Of a DNA stretch of 64,000 nucleotides, positions 52,809 to 59,395 are shown in pieces. The notes beneath the pieces were generated by a model. The model saw only the letters and a list, made by a program, of their open reading frames with translations, made no database searches and was not told the origin of the DNA. This DNA comes from JANMES01 sp038329865. Lineage in GTDB: Bacteria > Planctomycetota > Phycisphaerae > Tepidisphaerales > Tepidisphaeraceae. The position numbers were made by a program, and so were the translations under genes. Numbering within the stretch: the first letter of the stretch is position 1; every line of letters begins with the position of its first letter. The stretch spans positions 1-64,000 of the forward strand of contig JBBQNK010000012.1 of the NCBI GenBank assembly GCA_038329865.1, read 5' to 3'.

Positions 52809-54275
52809 TCAAGTGCCCAGGCGCTCTTTCCAAGCCTTTAATTGCTCCTCGAACGGCTTCCCGCCCGCCGCACCGGCGCTTTGGTATCGCTTGACGACGT
52901 TGTGGGCGCCGAGGCAGGTGTAAACGTCATCGGTGACGCGGATGTCGCTCTTCGTGGTCGCGATCACTTCGTTGAATGCATCGACGCTTAACTGCGCCAG
53001 CGAATGCTTTCCTTCCTTCTCGCAGCGAGCCACGAGCGTGCCGACGATGTGGTGGGCGGTTCGAAACGGGATTCCCTGCGTGACGAGATATTCCGCGAGG
53101 CTCGTGGCGTCCAAGAAACCGCGGTCCAGCGTCGGCTCGATGCGGGCCTTGTCGTAGCTCGCACTGTTCACGATTGCCGCGGCCATGGTCAGGCAACTGC
53201 TGACCGTGTCGTAGGCGCGGAAGACGATGCGTTTGTCTTCCTGCAGGTCGCGGTTGTAGCCGATGGGCAGGCCCTTGAGGATCGTCATCAGCGCGAACAG
53301 GTCGCCGTAGACGTTGCCGCAGCGGCCGCGGATCAGCTCCAGCATGTCCGGATTCCGCTTCTGCGGCATCATCGAACTGCTGGTGGTGTACCGGTCGGCG
53401 ATCTTGATGAAGCCGAACTCGGTCGTCATGTAAATGATCCACTGCTCGGCCCAGCGGGAAAGGTGCTGGGCGATCATGGCGCAGGCGTAGACTAGATCAC
53501 AAGCTTGATCGCGTGATGCGGTTCGCTCGATACTGTTTGTTGGGCCGAAGCTGAAGCTCATGTGACGTTTACCCTCTTCGGACGTGTGCTCCACCAGATT
53601 CGATGAAGTGATTTTCGGATCAATTGGCAGCGATGATCCGGCGATTGCCCCGCTGCCAAGCGGTAGGTCTAGCAATGGGGATGAAGATGTCAAAGCAGCT
53701 AATCGGCCCCAGTCGCCCCAAAACATTTCAGCCCAAGCAAGAGCTTCCGCGCCAGCCGAAATGGGTTGTGCTCTTTGCAGGTGAGTGAAGGAAGGCATCA
53801 CGATATCTGCAGAGCTTTCGGCGAGCGTCACGAATGCTTGTTGAATGTCGTCGAGCTTGCCGAGCAGTTCTTGGATCGCGTTTTTGATCCAAAGCGACAG
53901 ATCGACCGCCACCTGATCATTCCGGCTCCGCCCCGTGTGCAGCTTCCGCCCCGGCTCGCCGATGCGTTCCGTCAGGGCGCTTTCCACGCACATGTGGATG
54001 TCTTCCAGCTCCGGCTTGAACCCCGTCCACTTCGGCCCGTCGCGGTCGATCTCGGCTTCGATCTGTTTCAGCCCCGCCATGATCGCGGCCAGGTCGGCTT
54101 CGGAGATCAAGCGAACCTTCGCCAGCATCGTCGCGTGCGCGATGCTGCCGGCGACGTCGACCTTGTACAGCCGCCAGTCGTAGCTCATCGATTCGACGAA
54201 CGTCTGCGCGATGGCGTCGGTCGCCTCGCCGATGCGTGCCTGCCAGGTTTTTTCCGCTTGCTTCGGGTCTGCCAT
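52809..54275 (-). CDS. argH: Argininosuccinate lyase
   Basis: 488-residue enzyme of arginine synthesis splitting argininosuccinate into arginine and fumarate. KTWQARIGEATDAIAQTFVESMSYDWRLY, HMCVESALTERIGEPGRKLHTGRSRNDQVAVDLSLW, PSFTHLQRAQPISAGAEAL and the lyase signature SSMMPQKRNPD are all present, so it should be active. The stretch 53490-53885 uses visibly more A/T-ending codons than either side, giving the gene a mosaic look. Its 3' part (52809-53399) is duplicated as a remnant 1.1 kb downstream, beyond the DUF6884/GIY-YIG operon. Confidence 0.95.
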   Translation of the reverse strand: MADPKQAEKTWQARIGEATDAIAQTFVESMSYDWRLYKVDVAGSIAHATMLAKVRLISEADLAAIMAGLKQIEAEIDRDGPKWTGFKPELEDIHMCVESALTERIGEPGRKLHTGRSRNDQVAVDLSLWIKNAIQELLGKLDDIQQAFVTLAESSADIVMPSFTHLQRAQPISAGAEALAWAEMFWGDWGRLAALTSSSPLLDLPLGSGAIAGSSLPIDPKITSSNLVEHTSEEGKRHMSFSFGPTNSIERTASRDQACDLVYACAMIAQHLSRWAEQWIIYMTTEFGFIKIADRYTTSSSMMPQKRNPDMLELIRGRCGNVYGDLFALMTILKGLPIGYNRDLQEDKRIVFRAYDTVSSCLTMAAAIVNSASYDKARIEPTLDRGFLDATSLAEYLVTQGIPFRTAHHIVGTLVARCEKEGKHSLAQLSVDAFNEVIATTKSDIRVTDDVYTCLGAHNVVKRYQSAGAAGGKPFEEQLKAWKERLGT

Positions 54276-54305
54276 AAGACGCCCATTGTAGCGAATAGGC
54301 AGAAA

Positions 54306-54461
54306 AATTTACCACAGAGAACACAGAGAGCACGGAGGAGGAAGAGCGGAAGACGAAATACACTCTGAGGATCAAAAATCCCGCTCTTTACTCCATCCAC
54401 GTTCGGCAGCAGCTATCTCATTCATTTCCTCTCCGTGTTCTCTGTGTCCTCTGTGGTAAAT
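54306..54461. repeat. Palindromic repeat family F, copy 4
   Basis: About 156 bp with outer arms AATTTACCACAGAGAACACA and TCTGTGTCCTCTGTGGTAAAT, between the phage-like cluster and argH. Confidence 0.78.
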
Positions 54462-54467
54462 GCGTTT

Positions 54468-54722
54468 TCATCCGAGCCGCTTTAAAAACTCGCCGACGAA
54501 GTTGCGGACGAGGTGCTGGCCCTGGTCGAGTAGCGTGCCGAGGGTTTTGGCGCTCGCGAGCGCGGATTGGAACTGCGGGTCATCGCGAATCGAGTCGGCC
54601 ACCACGACGACCCACGCGGTTTCCTCGATCGCGGCGGAGAGGTGCGGATGGCGGGCGGCGAAGGCGGGCCATTCTTCGCGGAGGGCGGCGGCGACGTGGG
54701 ATTTGAGGTCGTCGGGATTCAT
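54468..54722 (-). CDS. Small hypothetical protein, last gene of the phage-like cluster
   Basis: 84 residues, helical (LKSHVAAALREEWPAFAARHPHLSAAIEETAWVVVVADSIRDDPQFQSAL), with AGGAG 7 nt upstream of the ATG at 54722. Longer in-frame extensions come from the adjacent family E repeat. No family recognised. Strand, size and ribosome-binding style match the upstream phage-like genes. Confidence 0.6.
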   Translation of the reverse strand: MNPDDLKSHVAAALREEWPAFAARHPHLSAAIEETAWVVVVADSIRDDPQFQSALASAKTLGTLLDQGQHLVRNFVGEFLKRLG

Positions 54723-54754
54723 GGCGGGCTCCTTTTTGATTTGGTGTTTTGAAT

Positions 54755-54966
54755 TTCGGTAGGACAGACATTCCTGACTGCCTTCGTGTCTTTTGTGGCA
54801 CAGACATTCTTGACTGTGACGGGCGGATGTACCCATCCGGCCGTGCTGTTTTGAACATCCATTACGCATCCGCGTACGAGCCGCGGAGTACCGAGTCTCG
54901 TCACAGACAAGAATGTCTGTGCCACCAAAAGCCGAAAAACGACAGACAGAAATGTCTGTCCTACCG
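54755..54966. repeat. MITE-like repeat family E, copy 2
   Basis: About 212 bp: TTCGGTAGGACAGACATTCC at one end, GACAGAAATGTCTGTCCTAC at the other, with the internal core GGATGTACCCATCC ... GCATCCGCGTACGAGCCG shared with the copy at 45165. Confidence 0.78.
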
Positions 54967-54974
54967 CAGAGTGG

Positions 54975-55451
54975 TCACTTGGAATCATTTGAACCGAACC
55001 ACGACAGCGGCAGGGTCACCAGCCAGCGGACGCGCTGCATGGCCTGGTCGATCGCGTCGAGGTTTTGCTGCGCCCCGACGGCCGACTGCTTCGCGGCGGC
55101 TTGCTGCTGCGCCATCGCGTCAACGGCGGCAGCGTAGGCTTTGCGCGACTCGATCACCCAGTCGGCCGAGAGGGATTTCTGCTCGCGCACGTCGGCATCG
55201 AATGCGTCGTCGATCCGCTGCCGCTGCAGATCGTGCAGTTGATCGACCACGGCGGCGTACGAGGCCTGCGTCTGCCTGGCCATCACAATCCCGCGGCGGG
55301 ATTGGTCGAGCAGGTCGGTCTGCGCTTGGGCGTAAGGGGCACACGCGGAAAGGATGAAGGATGAAGGCAGAAGGATGAAAAAAGCCGATAGCCGAATTTC
55401 GTATTTCTCCCTTCTGCATTTTGCATTCTGCATTCTGCATTTCCGATTCAT
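54975..55451 (-). CDS. Small lipoprotein, coupled to a holin-like gene (possible spanin-type lysis protein)
   Basis: 158 residues. The N-terminal signal ends FILLPSSFILSAC (lipobox LSAC), followed by a long helical region (DLLDQSRRGIVMARQTQASYAAVVDQLHDLQRQRIDDAFDADVREQK...) and a hydrophobic end (VRWLVTLPLSWFG). The ATG overlaps the stop of the upstream 85-residue gene (ATGA). In a phage context a lipoprotein with coiled coil next to a one-helix membrane protein suggests a lysis module, but no homology proves this. The first 20 residues look derived from a simple repeat. Confidence 0.55.
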   Translation of the reverse strand: MNRKCRMQNAKCRREKYEIRLSAFFILLPSSFILSACAPYAQAQTDLLDQSRRGIVMARQTQASYAAVVDQLHDLQRQRIDDAFDADVREQKSLSADWVIESRKAYAAAVDAMAQQQAAAKQSAVGAQQNLDAIDQAMQRVRWLVTLPLSWFGSNDSK

Positions 55452-55705
55452 TTCACACCTCCGATCGTGCGGATGAGCTGGTCCTGCGTGGCCGTCAGGC
55501 GGCTCATTGCGTCGCTGTTGGTGCGAACAACTTCGATCAACTGATCGAGTAAGACGTGGTCGGACATGATGCGTGCGTGGGCTTCGTCGAGCTGCTGCTC
55601 GCGCGTCTGGCTCATGCGGCGTTCCCAGAACCACATCAGCCCCATCAGGCCCGCGACGCCGAGATTGGCGAGCTGGCTGAACGCGGGGAATTGCGTGAGG
55701 TCCAT
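55448..55705 (-). CDS. Small membrane protein, holin-like
   Basis: 85 residues: one hydrophobic segment (LANLGVAGLMGLMWFWERR) then a charged coiled coil (SQTREQQLDEAHARIMSDHVLLDQLIEVVRTNSDAMSRL). AGGAG precedes the ATG. This architecture is common in phage holin-associated proteins such as XhlA-like ones. Coupled to the downstream lipoprotein gene by a 4-nt overlap. Confidence 0.55.
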   Translation of the reverse strand: MDLTQFPAFSQLANLGVAGLMGLMWFWERRMSQTREQQLDEAHARIMSDHVLLDQLIEVVRTNSDAMSRLTATQDQLIRTIGGVK

Positions 55706-55740
55706 GATGAAATCTCCTTGTGTGAAAAGTCGATTGGCGT

Positions 55741-55817
55741 TCGCGTTTAGCCGGCCCGGCCACGGGCCGTTTGCGTTCGGTTGATCGACGGCCCGTGGGC
55801 GGGCCGGCTAAACGCGA
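55741..55817. repeat. Long perfect-ended hairpin repeat
   Basis: 77 bp; TCGCGTTTAGCCGGCCCG at the left end is exactly complementary to CGGGCCGGCTAAACGCGA at the right end, with an inner ACGGGCC/GGCCCGT stem. Located between the beta-helix gene and the holin-like gene. Confidence 0.82.
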
Positions 55818-55841
55818 GTAGTGCTCCAAAGTGGGCGCCGG

Positions 55842-56924
55842 TTAGTGGTCCGCAGGTTTGGCGGGCTTGCCTGCGTCAGTCACGTTGCCGGTCCACACCA
55901 CGCCGGCGCCGATCGAGCCGAAGCCGTATTGCGTGGAGTTGGCGGTGAAAATGTTGTTGGTGATTTTCACCGTCGGCCCGCCGGCGCCGTCGGCGTAGGC
56001 GTGGACGGCGAAGTTCCCGCCGAGACACCAGTTGCCGTCGAACGTCACGTTGGTCGCCGCGAGTTGCAAAAACACCGCGGCGTTGGCCTTTGTGTTGGCG
56101 ATATTTCTCGGCAGGTCGAAGAAATTGCCGACAATGCGGATGTTCGACCCGCCGCGGATCTGCACGCCGTCGGCGTGGGCGGCGGGGCTGTTCCAGCCGA
56201 GCTCTGTGACGTAGTTGCCCTGGATGAGCGCGTCGGTCCCCGGCTTGAATCCGTCGCCGCCGCTGCGGTGGATGTAATTGGCGGTGGCGATGAAGTGATC
56301 GCCGCAAACGGCCGCGCTGGCGACGTTGAGGATTTCGCAGTGATCGACGACGACCGTGCCGAGATTGCCGTCGCAGCGAACGCCGTAGGGTTGGCCGGCG
56401 CCGTCGATGCGGCAATGGCGGAAGGTGACGGTTTCTCCCTTGGCGAGCTTGACGGTCTGCGTGCCGGCGAAGGCGTGGCCGTCGAGGACGGCGCCGGCGA
56501 TGACGTTCAAGTTGCCGCCGGGTCGAAGCACCGTGCCGGCCGGCACGCCGGTGTTGGCGGCAGACGGTCTGGTCGTGGCGGCGGGCTGCGTCGACGGTGC
56601 GGGCGTCGGCTGCGTTGAAGGATTTGTCGTCGGCACGAACGGCGGAGTCGTCGCAGGCGTCGGCTCAACAGGCGGCGAGCTCGCGGGCACCGGATCGCTC
56701 GGCGGAATCGGCAGCGTTGCCGGCGTCGCCGATTTTTTCAGCGCGTAGTACTTACTGCCGAGCTTGAACTTCGCCGCGGGCGATTTTACTTCCGCCTGCG
56801 GGTAGATGTCGTAGGTTGTTCCCTGGATGGTGACTTGTCCGAGCGAATCGGCGCGGAGTGTTCGCGCGGTGAAAAGTGTGAAAGTCAGGAACACAATCAA
56901 AATGGATAATCGTCGAGATTTCAT
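55842..56924 (-). CDS. Secreted right-handed beta-helix protein
   Basis: 360 residues with signal peptide MKSRRLSILIVFLTFTLFTARTLRA, an N-terminal small domain, and a 60-residue Pro/Thr/Ser linker (residues about 68-125). A pectate-lyase-like parallel beta-helix follows (VTFRHCRIDGAGQPYGVRCDGNLGTVVVDHCEIL, GDHFIATANYIHRSGGDGFKPGTDALIQGNYV, NIRIVGNFFDLP). GGAGGGAGG is upstream of the ATG. It lies in the phage-like operon, where a beta-helix could be a receptor-binding or polysaccharide-degrading part, yet the Sec signal is unusual for a virion protein. Could be host cargo. Confidence 0.7.
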   Translation of the reverse strand: MKSRRLSILIVFLTFTLFTARTLRADSLGQVTIQGTTYDIYPQAEVKSPAAKFKLGSKYYALKKSATPATLPIPPSDPVPASSPPVEPTPATTPPFVPTTNPSTQPTPAPSTQPAATTRPSAANTGVPAGTVLRPGGNLNVIAGAVLDGHAFAGTQTVKLAKGETVTFRHCRIDGAGQPYGVRCDGNLGTVVVDHCEILNVASAAVCGDHFIATANYIHRSGGDGFKPGTDALIQGNYVTELGWNSPAAHADGVQIRGGSNIRIVGNFFDLPRNIANTKANAAVFLQLAATNVTFDGNWCLGGNFAVHAYADGAGGPTVKITNNIFTANSTQYGFGSIGAGVVWTGNVTDAGKPAKPADH

Positions 56925-56990
56925 TTGAAATCCTCCCTCCTGAAATGAAAATGAATTGCGCCGCAGTCGTCAGAGATTTCGCATTGATGC

Positions 56991-57008
56991 CCGCGAAGGC
57001 GCAAGCGA
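56991..57008. repeat. Palindromic repeat family A, half copy
   Basis: CCGCGAAGGCGCAAGCGA, left arm only, just beyond the 3' end of the connector-like gene. Confidence 0.6.
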
Positions 57009-57029
57009 ACGGCACGCGGCATGAAGAGA

Positions 57030-57671
57030 TCACGCGCTGCGATGTAGTCGCGGCAAGCCTGGGCAGCGGATCAGGTCCGTGCGGCCGTCGCCGTTGAGAT
57101 CGATTTCGATCTTGCATGCGCGCAGCGACCGCTGGTACAGGCGCTCGTACATCGCGGCGCGGGTGTTGAGCGCGGATTCATCGAGCGTAATAGCGGCCGT
57201 GGCGCTGAAGAGCATTTGCAGCGTGCCGAGCGCCGCCGGCCGGCGAAAATCGTGGGGGTTGATGATGGCGGTCGCGTCGGTCACGCCGATCGCCTGGCGG
57301 AGCAGCTCGCTAATCAATCCAATCTGCGGGCGGCAGGTTTTGATCGAGTACGCCACGCCGGTGGCCGTGCCGATCGGGCGGGCGGGGACGGTTGACTCAT
57401 CCGGCGTGAGGCGGTCGTACAGCACACTGAGCGTGACGGCGGTGGCGGAGTCGACCGAAACGATCGGGAAGCTGCCGTTGATCGACCCGCCGAGCGTGAT
57501 CACGTGCCCGGCCGCAATGCCCGCGGTAGCGAACGAGCCGGCGGAAATAGTGAACGACGTCCCGCTCAAATCGCCGGTGCCGGCGAGGAGCGTTTGCGAA
57601 GGGATCGTCGCGTCTTTGAACAGCGACGGCTCCCAGTGGAGCAGGTCGGTATCGGTGGCGTAAGCGGTCAT
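57030..57671 (-). CDS. Probable phage head-completion/connector-like protein
   Basis: 213 residues, starting ATG ACC GCT with GGAGT upstream. The N-terminus MTAYATDTDLLHWEPSLFKDAT, a beta-rich middle (GTSFTISAGSFATAGIAAGHVITLGGSINGSFPIVSVDSATAVTLS) and helical end (DESALNTRAAMYERLYQRSLRACKIEIDLNGDGRTD) fit a head-tail connector type protein encoded right after the capsid. IDLNGDGRTDLIRC is an EF-hand/dockerin-like calcium loop. The functional call rests on gene position and overall shape rather than a firm family match. Confidence 0.5.
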   Translation of the reverse strand: MTAYATDTDLLHWEPSLFKDATIPSQTLLAGTGDLSGTSFTISAGSFATAGIAAGHVITLGGSINGSFPIVSVDSATAVTLSVLYDRLTPDESTVPARPIGTATGVAYSIKTCRPQIGLISELLRQAIGVTDATAIINPHDFRRPAALGTLQMLFSATAAITLDESALNTRAAMYERLYQRSLRACKIEIDLNGDGRTDLIRCPGLPRLHRSA

Positions 57672-57710
57672 GATTTTACTCCGATTATGAAATGATCTGT
57701 GAAAGAAATC

Positions 57711-57766
57711 GCCGCTTGCGGCTTCACGAGTTCGATCGCTCTCGCACGCGCGAAGCCGCAAGCGGC
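57711..57766. repeat. Hairpin repeat between capsid and connector genes
   Basis: GCCGCTTGCGGCTTC / GAAGCCGCAAGCGGC, a perfect 15-bp stem, 56 bp overall. Resembles family A in style but not in sequence. Confidence 0.75.
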
Positions 57767-57793
57767 AACTCCCGCATCTTCTCTCGCGCCGGT

Positions 57794-57833
57794 GGACCGG
57801 GGACGAAGCGATTCAATGCTCCGTCCCCGGTCC
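57794..57833. repeat. Hairpin directly downstream of the capsid gene
   Basis: GGACCGGGGACG ... CGTCCCCGGTCC, a 12-bp perfect stem; possible terminator limiting read-through from the capsid gene. Confidence 0.6.
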
Positions 57834-57850
57834 GACTAATTGCGCGGACG

Positions 57851-58999
57851 TTAGAACTGAATCATCCCGTGCGCCGCTTCATTGCGGAGTTCCACGGTGT
57901 ACTCGCCGACGATCTGCCCGCTCTCCTTGTCGCCGGTGACGGCCAGGGGCTTGTACTGGAAGCTGCGGCCGGCGAGCGGCATCACATCGATGCGGCTGCT
58001 GTCGAGCAGCAGCACCGCGCCCGCCGGCACCCAGCGGCTGAGCGCGATGCGGCAGACGCCGAAATCGCTCTCGTAGGTGCTCACCATGTCGCGGTAGCTG
58101 GTGCTCTGCGGGGTGAACTGCCGAGTCGCGGCGACGAACTGGTTGATCGCCCGCTTCTCCGGCCCGCCGACGACGATCAAATCTACATTGCCCGCGCTGC
58201 CCGACCAGATGCGGCGAAGCGCTTCGTTCAGCAGGTCTTCAGTCAGCGCGTCGCCCTCGGAAAAACCGTTCACACCGGGGACGAATTGGTTGCTCGTGAG
58301 CGAGGCGACGATGCCGCGCATCGTTCGGCGGACGGTGGACGTGCCTTCCGGATTGCTGGTCGCGGCGCGGCCGTTGATCACGGAATTTTCCAGGTCACGC
58401 AGCAGCTCGCGGGTGCGCTGCTGCTTCTGGTAGTCGAGCTCGTCCGCCACGCCGAGCTGCTTAACGGCCAGCTCGCTGCCGCTGACTTCGACGGTGGCGG
58501 AGAAGATCTGCGTGAAGTTGCTGCGTCGCCCGCGAACGCGGAACCGCGCGGCATCGGCATCGGCGCCTTCGATCGCGGCGTTGCCGAAGATCCGCAGGTT
58601 CATGTCCGAGTCGAGCGCCTGCTTCGTCGTCGCGCCGTAACCGCGGACGACCGTCAGCACGTTCGTACCGGTGTTGATGGCCGTCACCAGCATCACTTCG
58701 GTCAACTCCTCGGCGCGGATCTGATCGCCGACGCGGAAGATCGAAGCGTCGGTCACGATGAACGTGGTTTGGTTCACCGCATCGGTGAACGTGTTCGTGC
58801 CGACGGTGGCGGTGTTGGGCAGAAGCGAATCTTCGAGCCACTCGTGCACGGTCGAGCGGGCGGGTCGAACCGGATCACCCAGCGCATCGAGCAGCGGCGT
58901 TTCGAACGGCGACGTGATGGAAACCAGGTCGCTCACGTCCTCGGCAATCTCGGGCAACGTCGATCCCGCGGTGTACGTAGCTTTTCCGGAAAATGGCAT
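57851..58999 (-). CDS. Phage major capsid protein, SU10/DUF5309-like
   Basis: 382 residues. The N-terminus (EIAEDVSDLVSITSPFETPLLDALGDPVRPARSTVHEWLEDSL), RVRGRRSNFTQIFSATVEVSGSELAVKQLGVADELDYQKQQRTRELLRDLENSVINGRAA and the C-terminal DFGVCRIALSRWVPAGAVLLLDSSRIDVMPL are the blocks of the SU10-like (HK97-fold) capsid family. AGGAG precedes the ATG. A 65-residue gene and the portal gene lie upstream on the same strand. No protease or scaffold gene is seen. Identification is firm at family level. Confidence 0.85.
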   Translation of the reverse strand: MPFSGKATYTAGSTLPEIAEDVSDLVSITSPFETPLLDALGDPVRPARSTVHEWLEDSLLPNTATVGTNTFTDAVNQTTFIVTDASIFRVGDQIRAEELTEVMLVTAINTGTNVLTVVRGYGATTKQALDSDMNLRIFGNAAIEGADADAARFRVRGRRSNFTQIFSATVEVSGSELAVKQLGVADELDYQKQQRTRELLRDLENSVINGRAATSNPEGTSTVRRTMRGIVASLTSNQFVPGVNGFSEGDALTEDLLNEALRRIWSGSAGNVDLIVVGGPEKRAINQFVAATRQFTPQSTSYRDMVSTYESDFGVCRIALSRWVPAGAVLLLDSSRIDVMPLAGRSFQYKPLAVTGDKESGQIVGEYTVELRNEAAHGMIQF

Positions 59000-59081
59000 A
59001 GGAAACTCCTGTTAAAAAAAATGAAGGCAGAAGGATGAAAACAATCGCGTGACGCGAGGGATCGAAGATCCCTGTCTTGCA

Positions 59082-59279
59082 TCACCGCAACGCGCGGCGG
59101 ACCTGCAAGTACTCGATCAGCAACCGCCGGTTGTGCGACCGGCGAAGCTCGCTCGCGAGCTCCATCAATCGCGACCGCGCGGCATCGCCCGGCGTCTGCA
59201 CGGGCATCGCCGACGGCGGCGGAGCGTCGAACGGCTCGCTCGCGGAAGGGGCGGGGGTGGGGTCAATCGTTTCGGACAT
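59082..59279 (-). CDS. Small Pro-rich protein between portal and capsid
   Basis: 65 residues: a Pro/Ala/Ser-rich first half and a basic helical second half (ARSRLMELASELRRSHNRRLLIEYLQVRRAL). AGGAGG is well placed upstream of the ATG. Its position between portal and capsid is where scaffold proteins are usually encoded, but it is very short; a vestigial scaffold or head decoration is possible. Confidence 0.6.
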   Translation of the reverse strand: MSETIDPTPAPSASEPFDAPPPSAMPVQTPGDAARSRLMELASELRRSHNRRLLIEYLQVRRALR

Positions 59280-59395
59280 GGGAACCTCCTTTCTTGTAGT
59301 AGGACTTTGTGCTTAGGACTTAGTGTTGAAGGAAAGAGGTCGAACATTGAGGACCAGGACTTTCTTCGCTAAGTCCTCAGTCCTAAGTCCTCCCG

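Noticed and set aside
57692..59038. 448-codon open frame antisense to the capsid gene
   Set aside because: The minus strand encodes the capsid family; the + frame starts inside repeats.
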